A stretch of 64,000 bases of DNA. It comes from Brevundimonas vesicularis NBRC 12165 (lineage in GTDB: Bacteria; Pseudomonadota; Alphaproteobacteria; Caulobacterales; Caulobacteraceae). Numbering within the stretch: the first letter of the stretch is position 1; every line of letters starts with the position of its first letter. Where the stretch lies: NCBI RefSeq assembly GCF_001592205.1, contig NZ_BCWM01000014.1, positions 29,019 to 93,018 on the forward strand. Direction: 5' to 3'. The position numbers were made by a program, and so were the translations under genes. The notes beneath the pieces were generated by a model. The model saw nothing but the letters and a program-made list of their open reading frames with translations. It had not been told where the DNA came from and ran no database searches. Positions 32,604 to 42,026 of this stretch are shown here, in pieces.

Positions 32604-35459
32604 CTAAGTCGTCTCGGGGTTCAGGAAGCTGCGGGTCAGTTCGACCGCATCGGCCAGGCCCATGCGCTGGACCTCGGTTCCCGGCGGCAGGCTGGCGAAC
32701 AGGCGGGTGGGGGTGGCGGCGTCCAGCATCAGGAACACCCCCTTATCGTCGCCACGCCGGATCAGCCGGCCGAACGCCTGGGCGATGCGGGCGCGGGCCA
32801 GGGCATCGTCATAGCCCTTGCCTCCCAGCCGTTCGCGCCGCGCCTTGTGCAGCAAATCCGGGCGCGGCCAAGGCACACGGTCGAAGGCCAGGACCCGCAG
32901 CGACCGTCCCGGCACGTCCACCCCGTCGCGCACCGCGTCGGTGCCCAACAGGCAGGAATTCTCCTCGACCCGGAACATGTCCACCAGCGCCCCGACCTCC
33001 AGCGGATCGACGTGCTGGGCATACAGAGGCACGCCCGACTTCGCCAGATCCGGCCCCAGCCGCTCATAGACTGCCTTCAATCGGCGAATGGCGGTGAACA
33101 GGCCCAGCCCCCCGCCGCCCGCCGCCAGGAACAGTTCGCGCATCGCCGCCGCCGTCTGGCGCGGATCGTCCTTGACCAGGTCGTTGACGACGATGACCCG
33201 GCTGTTGGCGGCATAGTCGAACGGGCTCTCGACCTTCAGGGTGCGGGGCGGCTCGATCAGACGCGCCGAGCCGGTCCGCATCCGGGCCAGGTCAAACGGA
33301 TCTTCCTGCAAGGGGTCGGACAGGGTGGCCGACGTCACCAGCACCCCGTGCGACGGCACGATCACGGCGGCCTCCAGCGGAACCGTCGGGTCGATCCAGT
33401 GGCGACGCAATGCCACGTCGTGGATGCGGCCGAATGCGGTCTCGGCCGACAGCCAGTCGACGAAATCAGGATCGGGCTGATCGCTCCCATCCTCCAGCGC
33501 CGCCAGCATCGAGCGCCAGCCCGGCAAGGTCATGCGCGCGCGCCGATCCAGCCCGCGCAGCGCCCCTTCGATGCGCGACCGCTGCGACCCGTCCAGCTCG
33601 GCCACCTCGTCATCGAGGATGTCTTCCAAATGTCGCGACAGGGCCAGCAGCGGCGCCTCGATGGCGGCCAGGGCCTGGGCCGCCGTGCGGGCCGTTTCGG
33701 CGACCGGATCGGTCACCGGCTTCAGCGCGCACTCCATGCCGAACTCGGGACCGCCATAGGTGTTGGTCTCGGCGGTGCGCGCCCGAAGCTGATCCAGCGC
33801 GGCGGCCAGGAACGCCTCGATCGGGCCGATCGGATTGACCTCGCCGGAGGCTGGCGCAACGCGGCCCGATACGCCTTCCCCCGGCAGGGCGGCCGAGGCG
33901 CGGATGGCGTCCTGCAGCGCCTTCATCGCCGCCTCATTGTCGTTGACCATGTCGCCCAGCCGCTGTTCCAGCCCGCGCCCGCGACGCCCCCGCCCCTCCG
34001 GCCCGCGGATCCAGCGGCGCAGCTCAGCCGCCTCCTGGCCCGACAAGCAGGCGGAAAAGGCGCTGTCGGCGGCGTCGAACAGGTGGTGGCCCTCGTCGAA
34101 GACGATCCGCTTCAGCGCCGCCGTCTCACCGTCTTGCTTCTGGCCCCGCGCCGAGCGCGCCCCGTCGAACGCCGCCTGGGTCAAAACGAGGGCGTGGTTG
34201 GCGATGACCAGATCCGCACGGCGGCTGGCGCGGATCGTCTTTTCGACGAAACAGGCGCGGTAGTGCGGGCAGGCGGCGTGGACGCACTCGCCGCGCCGAT
34301 CCACCAGATTGGCCGCTCCCGCCGCATGGGCCGCCGGCATGGCGAACAGGCCGGGCAGCCAGCCGGGAAAGTCCCCGCCCGTCATGTCGCCGTCGCGCGT
34401 ATGCAGCGCCCAGCGCCCAGCCAGCGCCAGGCCGATCAGGTCGCCATTCCCCAGCTGGGCCGCCTGGACCATGTCCTGCAGATTGAGGACGCAGAGATAG
34501 TTCTCGCGCCCCTTGCGGATCACCGCCTTCTTCTTGCGCTCGGCCGGATCGGGCCACAGCGAATGGCTCTCGCGGTCGATCTGGCGTTGCAGCGCGCGGG
34601 TATAGGTCGAGATCCACGCCGCTCCCTGGTTCCGCTCGGCCCACAGGGAGGCGGGCGCGAGATAGCCCAGGGTCTTGCCCGTGCCGGTTCCCGCCTCGGC
34701 CAGCAGCATGCGGGGCCGACCCTCTTCGTTCCTCGGCGAAAAGGCGAAGGCGGCTTCGGCTGCGTAGTCCGATTGGGTCGGCCGCGTCTCGTCCAGTCCC
34801 GAAGCCTGAAGCAATTTTTCCAGCCGGATGCGGGCGCTCTCGCTGTCGACCGGCGCCGATCCCGCCTCGCCGCGCGGCGCCTCGTCCTCCCATTCGGTCA
34901 GCCGCGACCAGACATCCATCCCCGACCCGCGATGCTGGCGCGCCCGCACGCCGCCGGCCTCCAGCGCCTGAACCACCCGCTCGCCCCAGGCCCAGCCAGC
35001 GCGCTGCATCGTCAGCGCCAGGACATAGGCCGCCTCGCGCTCGGCATAGGCCGGATCGGCCAGTTCGCGCAGCAGCAGCCCCGCCGCCTCACGCAGGGCC
35101 GCCGCCTGGTCTTCCGCCGACTTCGGCTCGGCCAGCCCTAGCGAAAGCGCCAGCCCCGTCGGCGACGGCGCACAAAAGCGCGCCGGCCGCACGAAGGCGT
35201 AAAGCTCCAGCACATCCATCAGATCAGTCGATCGCGGCGGCGGCGTCAGCCCCAGCCGGCGCGCCGTCAGCGAGGCATGCGCCACCATCACCGGCCCGGT
35301 GCTGAAGAACCCCTCGGCCGCCCCGCGCCCGATCTTCCGGGCCCCCGCCTCGTCGCACACCGCACCTGCGCCCGGCGGCGTGGCGAGCGCTGGCGGCAAG
35401 TTCGCCCACGGCTGGGCGCCGGTCAGGCGGATTTCGGAAATGACGGATTCGTCGGACAC
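32604..35459 (-). CDS. DinG-type ATP-dependent DNA helicase
   Basis: This XPD/DinG-family superfamily-2 helicase unwinds DNA 5' to 3'. The 951-residue protein has Walker A AEAGTGTGKT (about 253-262). An Fe-S-type cysteine set follows (NYLCVLNL; CVHAACPHYRACFVEK). Next come the DEGH box (IVFDEGHHLFD) and C-terminal motifs (VLVTSATLSDP; LGTDAVRDGVDVPG; QAFGRLIRRGDDKG). The N-terminal 200 residues look like a degenerate exonuclease-like domain, as in alphaproteobacterial members. It is divergent from the ligase-associated helicase, with 58 bases between starts. Confidence 0.9.
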   Translation of the reverse strand: MSDESVISEIRLTGAQPWANLPPALATPPGAGAVCDEAGARKIGRGAAEGFFSTGPVMVAHASLTARRLGLTPPPRSTDLMDVLELYAFVRPARFCAPSPTGLALSLGLAEPKSAEDQAAALREAAGLLLRELADPAYAEREAAYVLALTMQRAGWAWGERVVQALEAGGVRARQHRGSGMDVWSRLTEWEDEAPRGEAGSAPVDSESARIRLEKLLQASGLDETRPTQSDYAAEAAFAFSPRNEEGRPRMLLAEAGTGTGKTLGYLAPASLWAERNQGAAWISTYTRALQRQIDRESHSLWPDPAERKKKAVIRKGRENYLCVLNLQDMVQAAQLGNGDLIGLALAGRWALHTRDGDMTGGDFPGWLPGLFAMPAAHAAGAANLVDRRGECVHAACPHYRACFVEKTIRASRRADLVIANHALVLTQAAFDGARSARGQKQDGETAALKRIVFDEGHHLFDAADSAFSACLSGQEAAELRRWIRGPEGRGRRGRGLEQRLGDMVNDNEAAMKALQDAIRASAALPGEGVSGRVAPASGEVNPIGPIEAFLAAALDQLRARTAETNTYGGPEFGMECALKPVTDPVAETARTAAQALAAIEAPLLALSRHLEDILDDEVAELDGSQRSRIEGALRGLDRRARMTLPGWRSMLAALEDGSDQPDPDFVDWLSAETAFGRIHDVALRRHWIDPTVPLEAAVIVPSHGVLVTSATLSDPLQEDPFDLARMRTGSARLIEPPRTLKVESPFDYAANSRVIVVNDLVKDDPRQTAAAMRELFLAAGGGGLGLFTAIRRLKAVYERLGPDLAKSGVPLYAQHVDPLEVGALVDMFRVEENSCLLGTDAVRDGVDVPGRSLRVLAFDRVPWPRPDLLHKARRERLGGKGYDDALARARIAQAFGRLIRRGDDKGVFLMLDAATPTRLFASLPPGTEVQRMGLADAVELTRSFLNPETT

Positions 35460-35517
35460 GTCCGATAGATAGCGAGCCTGGGGCTGAAACGGAACGGGAA
35501 CATGCTATATCCCGTCC

Positions 35518-38160
35518 GTGACGACCGCCGCCGCTCCCGCAACGCTTCCGCCCCTGTTCGCCGACTGGTTCGCGGCGCGCGGCTGGGCGCCCCGGCGGCA
35601 TCAGCTGGAGATGGTCGCGGCGGGGGAGGCCGGCAGCCACGCCCTGCTGGTCGCGCCCACCGGCGGCGGCAAGACGCTGGCGGGGTTTTTGCCCAGCCTG
35701 ATCGACCTGGCCGAGCGCGGACCGAAGCCGGCGACCGGGCCTGGGTCGGGGGTGCATACGCTTTATCTGTCGCCGCTGAAGGCCCTGACGACGGACGTCG
35801 AGCGCAATCTGATGACCCCGATCCGCGAGATCGGGCTGAATATCCACGTCGAGACGCGCACCGGCGACACCAAACAGTCCAAACGCCAGCGACAGCGTGA
35901 TTTTCCGCCCGACATCCTGCTGACCACGCCCGAGCAGTTGGCCCTGTTCTGCGCCTGGGAAGGCGCCCGTTCTTATTTCGCCGATCTGAAGTGCGTGGTG
36001 CTGGACGAGGTGCACGCGATCTGGAGCGGCAAGCGGGGGGACCTGCTGTCGCTGGGTCTGGGACGATTGCAAAGCTTCGCACCCGATATGCGCCGGGTGG
36101 GGCTGAGCGCGACCATCGAGGATCCCGATCTGATCCGGGGGTGGTTGGCGCCGGGCGATGCGGAGACGAAGACCCCCTCCCCCGCTTCGCGGTCCCCCTC
36201 CCCGCAGAGCGGGGAGGAGACGCAAGCCGACCTGTCTCCTCCCCATGCCATGGGGAGGGGGACCGCCGAAGGCGGTGGAGGGGCTCTTGACGCGGTGGCC
36301 TTGGTCCGCGGCGACCCCGGCGCACCAGCGGTCATCGACGTGCTGATTTCCGAGGGCAAGGTGCCGTGGGCGGGCCACACCGGCCAACACGCAATTCCAG
36401 AGGTTTACGCCGCCATCCAGCGTTCGACCCTGGCCCTGATCTTCGTCAACACCCGCTGGCAATCGGAGTTCGTGTTCCAGCAGCTCTGGGCCATCAACGA
36501 CGAGAACCTGCCCATCGGCCTGCATCACGGCTCGCTGGCGGCCGAGCAGCGACGCAAGATCGAGGCGGCCATGGCGCGCGGCGATCTCAGGGCCGTGGTC
36601 TGCACCTCGACGCTGGATCTGGGCATCGACTGGGGCGACGTGGATCTGGTCATCCAGATGGCGGCGCCCAAGGGCTCCAGCCGCCTGGTCCAGCGGATCG
36701 GCCGCGCCAACCACCGGCTGGACGAGCCGTCGCGTGCGCTTCTGGTGCCCGCCAGCCGTTTCGAGATGCTGGAGTGCCAGGCGGCGCGCGAGGCCGTCGC
36801 CGACAACGCCTTCGACTGGGAGCCGGTCCACATCGGCACGCTCGACACCCTGGCCCAGCACATCATGGCGGTCGCCTGTTCCGAGCCGTTCGACATGCAA
36901 GTCCTGTATGACGAGATCACCGGCTGCGGCCCCTATCGCGCCCTGATGTGGGAGCAATTCGAGGAGGTGGTCGATTTCGTCGCCACCGGTGGCTATGCGC
37001 TGCGCACCTATGACCGGTTCGCCCGGATCGTGCGCACGCCGGATGGCCGCTGGAAGGTCCGAAACCAGCATATCGCCCAGCGCCACCGCATGAATGTCGG
37101 CGCCATCGTCTCGGCCGGAACGCTGAATGTCCGCGTCGCCAGCCGTCGCGGCGGCGCCTCGCGCCAGCTGATCGGCGGCCGCAAGGTGGGCGAGGCCGAG
37201 GAGTGGTATTTCGAACAGCTGACACCCGGCGACACCTTCCAGTTCGCCGGCCAGACCTGGGCGTTTCAGGGCATCACCGGGACCGACGCCCTGGTCACCC
37301 ACGCCAATGACAGCGACCCCAAGATTCCGTCATGGGGCGGATCGAAGTTCCCGCTGTCGACCTCGTTGGCCGACCGGGTGCGGACGATGATCCACGACCG
37401 CGACCACTGGCGTGTCCTGCCGCCCGACGTGCAGGAATGGCTGGAGTTGCAGGAAACCCGCTCGGTCATTCCCGACGCCGAATCCATGCTGGTCGAAACC
37501 TTTCCGCGCGGCAGCCGGCATTTCCTGGTGGCCTATCCGTTCGAGGGCAATCTGGCCCACACCACCCTGTGCATGCTGCTGACCCGGCGGCTGGACCGGA
37601 TGGGCGTCGGGCCGCTGGGCTTTGTCGTGACCGACTATTCGCTGGCGATCTGGTCGATCAAGCCGATGGACACGATCGATCTGGACGCCCTGTTCCAGCC
37701 GGACATGCTGGGCGACGATCTGGAAGCCTGGCTGGAGGAAAGCTTCATGATGAAGCGGTCCTTCCGCAATTGCGCCCTGATCTCGGGCTTGATCGAACGC
37801 CGCCAGCCCGGCGCCGAGAAGACCGGCCGGCAGGTGACCTTCTCCACCGACCTGATCTACGACGTGCTGCGCCGCCACCAACCCGACCATCTGCTGCTGA
37901 AGACCGCCCGCGCCGACGCCGCATCCGGCCTGCTGGACGTGGCGCGCCTGGGCCAGATGCTGGCGCGTATCGAGGGACGCATCCGCCACCAACCCCTGAA
38001 CCGCGCCTCGCCCTTCTGCGTGCCCGTGCTAGTCCAGATCGGACGCGAGCGGGTCAGCGGAGACGCCGCCGAAATGATCTTGGACGAAAGCGCCGACCTG
38101 CTAATCGCCGAGGTCATGGACGACGCCGAGCCGCCCAGCCAGTCGGGGGCCGCCGCATGA
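35518..38160 (+). CDS. Ligase-associated DEXH-box helicase (Lhr-like)
   Basis: This is the Lhr-type helicase of the bacterial ligase-associated DNA repair set. The 880-residue protein has Walker A APTGGGKTL (about 47-55), the DEVH box (VVLDEVHAIWSGK, about 160-172), CTSTLDLGIDWG and a motif VI QRIGRANHR. The start is GTG. Residues about 219-258 are foreign: a 120-base inverted pair of REP-like repeats (36172-36291) inserted in frame, giving a Pro/Ser/Gly-rich loop between helicase motifs. pdeM follows in an ATGA overlap, the expected partner. Confidence 0.92.
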   Translation: MTTAAAPATLPPLFADWFAARGWAPRRHQLEMVAAGEAGSHALLVAPTGGGKTLAGFLPSLIDLAERGPKPATGPGSGVHTLYLSPLKALTTDVERNLMTPIREIGLNIHVETRTGDTKQSKRQRQRDFPPDILLTTPEQLALFCAWEGARSYFADLKCVVLDEVHAIWSGKRGDLLSLGLGRLQSFAPDMRRVGLSATIEDPDLIRGWLAPGDAETKTPSPASRSPSPQSGEETQADLSPPHAMGRGTAEGGGGALDAVALVRGDPGAPAVIDVLISEGKVPWAGHTGQHAIPEVYAAIQRSTLALIFVNTRWQSEFVFQQLWAINDENLPIGLHHGSLAAEQRRKIEAAMARGDLRAVVCTSTLDLGIDWGDVDLVIQMAAPKGSSRLVQRIGRANHRLDEPSRALLVPASRFEMLECQAAREAVADNAFDWEPVHIGTLDTLAQHIMAVACSEPFDMQVLYDEITGCGPYRALMWEQFEEVVDFVATGGYALRTYDRFARIVRTPDGRWKVRNQHIAQRHRMNVGAIVSAGTLNVRVASRRGGASRQLIGGRKVGEAEEWYFEQLTPGDTFQFAGQTWAFQGITGTDALVTHANDSDPKIPSWGGSKFPLSTSLADRVRTMIHDRDHWRVLPPDVQEWLELQETRSVIPDAESMLVETFPRGSRHFLVAYPFEGNLAHTTLCMLLTRRLDRMGVGPLGFVVTDYSLAIWSIKPMDTIDLDALFQPDMLGDDLEAWLEESFMMKRSFRNCALISGLIERRQPGAEKTGRQVTFSTDLIYDVLRRHQPDHLLLKTARADAASGLLDVARLGQMLARIEGRIRHQPLNRASPFCVPVLVQIGRERVSGDAAEMILDESADLLIAEVMDDAEPPSQSGAAA
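36172..36291. repeat. Inverted REP-like pair inside the helicase coding sequence
   Basis: Two inverted copies of the repeat at 17437-17490 face each other. The left copy holds CCCCGCAGAGCGGGG and the right copy CTCCCCATGCCATGGGGAG followed by CCGCCGAAGGCGG and GGCTCTTGA. The length is a multiple of three and no stop arises, so the host helicase frame stays open. Confidence 0.75.
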
Positions 38161-38909
38161 ACGCCGCCCTGCGCCAGACCCTGTCCCCGGCCCGCAAGAT
38201 TTGCGGTTCGCTGAGCGTGCGGATCGCGGGCGAGGCCTGCGTGCTGCGCTGTTCCGGCGCGATGTGGGTTCCGGCACACCGCACCCTGATCGTCGCAGAC
38301 CTGCATCTGGAAAAGGGCTCTGCCTTCGCGGTGCGCGGCCAACTTCTGCCGCCCTATGACAGCCGCGCCACGCTGGACAGGCTGGAAGCCGAGATCGTCG
38401 AACTGAACCCGGCCGTGGTCGTGCTGCTGGGCGACAGCTTCCATGACACCAAGGCCATTCCCCGCATGGCGGCCGACGACCGGGCGCGTCTGGATCGTCT
38501 GGCGGCCGGGCGCGATTGGCTGTGGCTGGAAGGCAATCACGACCGCGAGGCGCTCGCTCGCGATGCGGACACGGCATCCCACCTGCCCGGTCGGATCGTC
38601 GGCGATATGGCCTTGGGCGCGCTGCGCTTGACCCACGAACCGGAGGCGCAGAGCGCCGACGACGACCGTCGTGGCGAGGTCGCGGGCCACCTGCACCCCG
38701 CCGCCAAGGTCGCCGCCTATGGACGCGGCGTGCGCCGTCCTTGCTTCGTCACCGACGGATCGCGCATCGTCCTGCCGGCCTTCGGCGCCTTCACCGGCGG
38801 ACTGAACGTGCGCGATCCCGCCATCGCCGACCTGTTCGCCGCCCCTCCCCTGGCCGCCGCCCTGGGACGTGACCGGGTTCACGCCCTGGATTGGGCGATC
38901 CTGCGATAG
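38157..38909 (+). CDS. pdeM: Ligase-associated endonuclease/phosphoesterase PdeM
   Basis: PdeM is the metallophosphoesterase of the ligase-associated DNA damage set. The 250-residue protein has the metal-site motifs DLHLEKGS (about 48-55), LLGDSFHD (about 90-97), EGNHDRE (about 125-131) and VAGHLHP (about 176-182). The ATG at 38157 overlaps the helicase stop (ATGA), so it is made with that helicase. The ligase and exonuclease usually in the set are not in this window. Confidence 0.92.
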   Translation: MNAALRQTLSPARKICGSLSVRIAGEACVLRCSGAMWVPAHRTLIVADLHLEKGSAFAVRGQLLPPYDSRATLDRLEAEIVELNPAVVVLLGDSFHDTKAIPRMAADDRARLDRLAAGRDWLWLEGNHDREALARDADTASHLPGRIVGDMALGALRLTHEPEAQSADDDRRGEVAGHLHPAAKVAAYGRGVRRPCFVTDGSRIVLPAFGAFTGGLNVRDPAIADLFAAPPLAAALGRDRVHALDWAILR

Positions 38910-39002
38910 TCTGTTTGTAAAGCGTTCAGCACGTCGCTTCACCGCATCTTGGCGGACGGCGATGCAGGATGGCGGCGGATCAAGGTCACGGACACCCGCC
39001 TC

Positions 39003-39464
39003 ATGCTCACGCCCCGTCGCATCGTCATGGCCGCCCGCCTCGGCTTCGCCCTGACGGCCTTGGGCATGGCCGTCCTGATGCTGGGACCATTTCAGGGCCT
39101 GGAACAGGTCTTCGGGCTGAACGACAAGGCCGCCCACGTCATCGCCTTCTATGGCGTGGCCAGCGGCCTGTTCCTGATCGCGCCGAACCAGCGCCGCGAC
39201 GACCTGGCCCTCTATGTCATCGCCGCCGCCTTCGGCGCCGAACTGCTTCAGGCTCTGACCGGCCGAAGCGTCTCCGTCATCGATTTCCTGGCGGGCGCGG
39301 CCGGCGTCGCCGCCGCCTGGGCGCCCGGCCGGATCGAACAGTTGCGCCAAGCCTTCCGCCGCCATCCGGACATGACCCTGGCCGAAATCGATCGGCTGGA
39401 TCGCCGCCTGCGCCGTCGCCGCGTGGAAACCAGCCGCCCGGGCGTCGCCGTCCTGCGGCCCTAG
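39003..39464 (+). CDS. VanZ-like membrane protein
   Basis: The 153-residue protein has about three membrane helices (GFALTALGMAVLMLGPF; AAHVIAFYGVASGLFLIA; VIAAAFGAELLQAL) and the VanZ pattern NDKAAHVIAF...AELLQALTGRSVSVIDFLAG. VanZ-like proteins occur in envelope biology and have no settled function. A charged C-terminal tail (LDRRLRRRR) follows. The ATG at 39003 is favoured over the TTG at 38949. It is the last ordinary gene before the accessory region. Confidence 0.75.
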   Translation: MLTPRRIVMAARLGFALTALGMAVLMLGPFQGLEQVFGLNDKAAHVIAFYGVASGLFLIAPNQRRDDLALYVIAAAFGAELLQALTGRSVSVIDFLAGAAGVAAAWAPGRIEQLRQAFRRHPDMTLAEIDRLDRRLRRRRVETSRPGVAVLRP

Positions 39465-39988
39465 ATCCTGATCGGCTGAGGAGGAATCGCTTCGCGATTC
39501 CGCTGATGCCGTGAATCAGGCTCCAGATTCATGCTGGAGCGAAATCTGAGCCGAGTTGGACTGGGTCCAACTCAACCGATTTCGCTCTAGGGCTCCAGCT
39601 CGATGTCCCAATAGAGGATATTCGATGCCGCGAACTCTCGTTCTATCCTATTGATAAAGCTGATTTTTCTAAGACCTTAGGAAATCTCAGCGACGATTGG
39701 TCACCATATGGTCACCAGAAGAGGGGAAGAGCCAGCAATCTGGATCAATACCCACTTCCTGAAATCCCATAGCAGAAACCCGGTCGGAAATCTCCCGACC
39801 AGCGGCCGCTGAGCCGCCGAAAGCCCTAGCCCAACTTAGTGAGCCAGCAGTGGGGTGCGTGCGGGCTATCCTCGCTGTGCGACCAGCAGCCGTTTGCATC
39901 AGCAGACGCTGGAGGTGAGAACATCTAATGTCCGCCTCCGATCCGCGATCGGCCCCGAGCTCACCCTTTCGGCGTGCCGAGATCGTTG
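39465..39988. other. Gene-poor junction with hairpins and likely gene remnants
   Basis: No convincing gene was found in these 524 bases. Visible items are a hairpin at 39483-39501 (GGAATCG/CGATTCC), a large double-stem hairpin at 39537-39587, and a stretch of lower GC after 39595. A tandem GGTCACC-ATAT-GGTCACC lies near 39699-39716. On the minus strand a short frame (39587-39676) ends INRIEREFAASNILYWDIE, which reads like a protein tail and may be a gene remnant. The segment marks the change from ordinary chromosome to the accessory region. Confidence 0.5.
39537..39587. repeat. Large two-stem hairpin
   Basis: Outer arms GAGCGAAATC (39537-39546) and GATTTCGCTC (39578-39587) pair perfectly. 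Inner arms GAGTTGGAC (39553-39561) and GTCCAACTC (39565-39573) also pair perfectly, with a TGG loop. It ends in CTAG without a T-tract, so it is not an obvious terminator. It may be a dispersed repeat; only one copy lies in this window. Confidence 0.7.
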
Positions 39989-41320
39989 TTAGTCGGTCAG
40001 CGTGCTAGGCTTATGCATCGACCCCGAAGCCTCAATAGCAACTATCACCTCGACACGGAGACCGCCTCCTGGTGAGCGCAAGAACTGCACCTGTCCCCCA
40101 TGGGCCTTCACTGTGGCGAGGACGATAGAGAGGCCCAGACCGCTCCCTCCGGAAGGTGCATTGGCCGCACGGAAGAAGCGCCTACCCAGCCGATGCAGAT
40201 CCGAGAAGGCCACGCCCGGGCCGTCGTCCTCGACGATTAAACGCCCGGAAGTCGGGTCGTAACTGATCACGACTGAGGATGCCGCATGCGCCTGCGCGTT
40301 GGCGAGGAGATTGGCAGCCGCTGCCTCGAAGCGATCTGGATCCACGTTAAGCAGCGCGTCACCTTCAACGATCGACACCCGATCATCGCCTTCCGCTCCT
40401 GCAAACAGCGACCGAAGCGTCACCCAGCGGCGATCTTCGTCGCTAACCGGCATCTCGTCCTCGCGCGCCAAGACGAGAAGACCTGTGACGAGGCGGGCAG
40501 TGCGATCGACAGAGGTCTGGATCTGCTCCAGCGCGCGTCTTCGAACGACCGTATCCGAAGACGACGCCGCAATCTGCGCCTGGACGCGCAGGCCTGCCAG
40601 AGGCGTACGCAATTCGTGCGCGGCAGCGGCCGTGAACTCGGCCTCGCGACGTCGCGCTGCGCCAAGGCGTGACATCAAGTCGTTCAGCGCCAGGGCGAAG
40701 GGACGGAGTTCGCGGGCGTCCGGCGATACGTCCAACGCCGTCAGATCTTCCGCATCCCGTACCGCAAGGCTGCGGGTCATTTGTCGAATAGGGGTCAGCC
40801 CCCGCCCTACCGACCACCAGATCAATACGCCAAGCACCAGCAGACCAAGGACCGCCGGACCGATCAAAGCGGTGACGACATTGCCGACCAGGTGCTCGCG
40901 AACGGCCAGATTGTCCCCGACCATGACCCTGAAACCGGCATCACGATCATGCACCGTGTAGACGCGCCAGCGCTCGCCCCGGATCGTGCGTTCTGAAAAA
41001 CCGTCGCCCCCTTCCGACAACCGCTCCGCAGGCGCGCTTTGGGACCGACCAATCAGATCGCCTTCCAGCGACCAGATCTGGCAGGAGAGCTGACGGTCGT
41101 AGACATCGGCGGCCCCGCTTTCCGGAGCCTGCATCGCCGGGCGCACGCTGCCGGCCTGCATCAGGGACGAGACCATGCGGGCCGACTCCATCAGGCGCCG
41201 GTCCAGCACCCGTTGCACCTCGGCCCGGGTCTGGATCTCGACCCAGACGACCGCGCCGCCCCAGACGAGGGCGGTCACGAGCGCGAGGGTGGCGAACAGA
41301 CGCAGGCGGATCGAGCTCAT
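39989..41320 (-). CDS. QseC/PmrB-like sensor histidine kinase
   Basis: The 443-residue inner-membrane kinase has two membrane helices (about 8-28 and 148-170) around a periplasmic sensor with a single cysteine (C80). A HAMP linker and the HisKA box with phospho-accepting H235 (AAAHELRTPLAG) follow. The ATPase domain has NLLANAQAHA (N box), VEDDGPGV (G1) and SGGSGLGLSIV (G2). It follows its response regulator in an ATGA overlap. Nearby exact CTTAAG-N5-CTTAAG sites suggest the QseBC/PmrAB class. Confidence 0.9.
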   Translation of the reverse strand: MSSIRLRLFATLALVTALVWGGAVVWVEIQTRAEVQRVLDRRLMESARMVSSLMQAGSVRPAMQAPESGAADVYDRQLSCQIWSLEGDLIGRSQSAPAERLSEGGDGFSERTIRGERWRVYTVHDRDAGFRVMVGDNLAVREHLVGNVVTALIGPAVLGLLVLGVLIWWSVGRGLTPIRQMTRSLAVRDAEDLTALDVSPDARELRPFALALNDLMSRLGAARRREAEFTAAAAHELRTPLAGLRVQAQIAASSSDTVVRRRALEQIQTSVDRTARLVTGLLVLAREDEMPVSDEDRRWVTLRSLFAGAEGDDRVSIVEGDALLNVDPDRFEAAAANLLANAQAHAASSVVISYDPTSGRLIVEDDGPGVAFSDLHRLGRRFFRAANAPSGGSGLGLSIVLATVKAHGGQVQFLRSPGGGLRVEVIVAIEASGSMHKPSTLTD

Positions 41321-41970
41321 TGCAGGGTGTATCCTACGCCGCGGACGGTGCGGATGAAGCCGGCTCCCAACTTGGCCCGGAGATAGTGGATGTGCACTTC
41401 CACCGCGTTAGAGCCGATCTCCTCCTGCCAACCGTACAGGCGTTCTTCTAGCTGACTGCGCGAGAGGACCTGTGCAGGCCGTTCCATCAGGGCCTCCAGG
41501 ATGGCGAACTCACGTCTCGAAAGGGGCAGGTCCCCCTCTTCACGCCAAGCCAGACGCGACTGGGGATCAAGGGTCACCCCGCCGTGGCGCAAGGCGGGCG
41601 CCGAGCGCCCAAGCAGGCGACGCCGCACCGCGCGCAGTCGCGCCGCCAGTTCGTCGAGATCGAAAGGCTTGCCGACATAGTCGTCCGCGCCGGCGTCCAG
41701 ACCCACAATGCGGTCCCGACTGTCATCGCGCGCCGACAAGACCACCACGCCGACATCCATGTCGCGCTCGCGAACGAAACGCAGCACCGAAAGGCCGTCG
41801 CCATCAGGAAGACCCAAATCCAGCACGACCGCATCGAACGCCGAGCTTTCCAGCGCCGCGAGGGCGTCCTCGACCCGCCCGACGACTTCGACCGTCCAGC
41901 CGCAGGCGCTGAGCCCGACCTGGAGGCCGTCGGCGAGAACGGGATCATCTTCTATGGCGAGCAGTCTCAT
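41317..41970 (-). CDS. QseB/PmrA-like OmpR-family response regulator
   Basis: The 217-residue regulator has a receiver domain with phospho-accepting D51 (VVLDLGLPDGDG), K-containing YVGKPFDL, and a winged-helix output domain. The recognition region LYGWQEEIGSNAVEVHIHYLRAKLG closely matches the QseB/PmrA type, which binds paired TTAA half-sites. Such a site (41994-42010) lies between this gene and dsbD. That allows autoregulation and control of the dsbD operon. Confidence 0.92.
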   Translation of the reverse strand: MRLLAIEDDPVLADGLQVGLSACGWTVEVVGRVEDALAALESSAFDAVVLDLGLPDGDGLSVLRFVRERDMDVGVVVLSARDDSRDRIVGLDAGADDYVGKPFDLDELAARLRAVRRRLLGRSAPALRHGGVTLDPQSRLAWREEGDLPLSRREFAILEALMERPAQVLSRSQLEERLYGWQEEIGSNAVEVHIHYLRAKLGAGFIRTVRGVGYTLQ

Positions 41971-41993
41971 GCGGCGTGAGGTGGAAGTTGCGG

Positions 41994-42010
41994 CTTAAGC
42001 CTGACTTAAG
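41994..42010. promoter_or_regulatory. PmrA/QseB-type box 1, upstream of dsbD and the regulator
   Basis: CTTAAG at 41994-41999 and CTTAAG at 42005-42010, five bases apart, match the known PmrA/QseB pattern. The site is in the divergent region between the response regulator (start 41970) and dsbD (start about 42027). Two more sites with identical spacing lie at 50522 and 61027. Confidence 0.75.
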
Positions 42011-42026
42011 CTCGTTTGCCGACGAG

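Noticed and set aside
32565..35141. A plus-strand open frame of 858 codons
   Set aside because: It lies opposite the DinG-type helicase, has no recognisable domain and a Gln/Arg/Gly-rich composition typical of antisense frames in GC-rich DNA.
37857..39365. A minus-strand open frame of 502 codons
   Set aside because: It is antisense to the helicase, pdeM and VanZ-like genes, with no motif.
39687..39899. Minus-strand 70-codon frame in the junction
   Set aside because: Start region is basic and low in complexity and no family is recognisable; it may be remnant coding sequence but cannot be supported as a gene.
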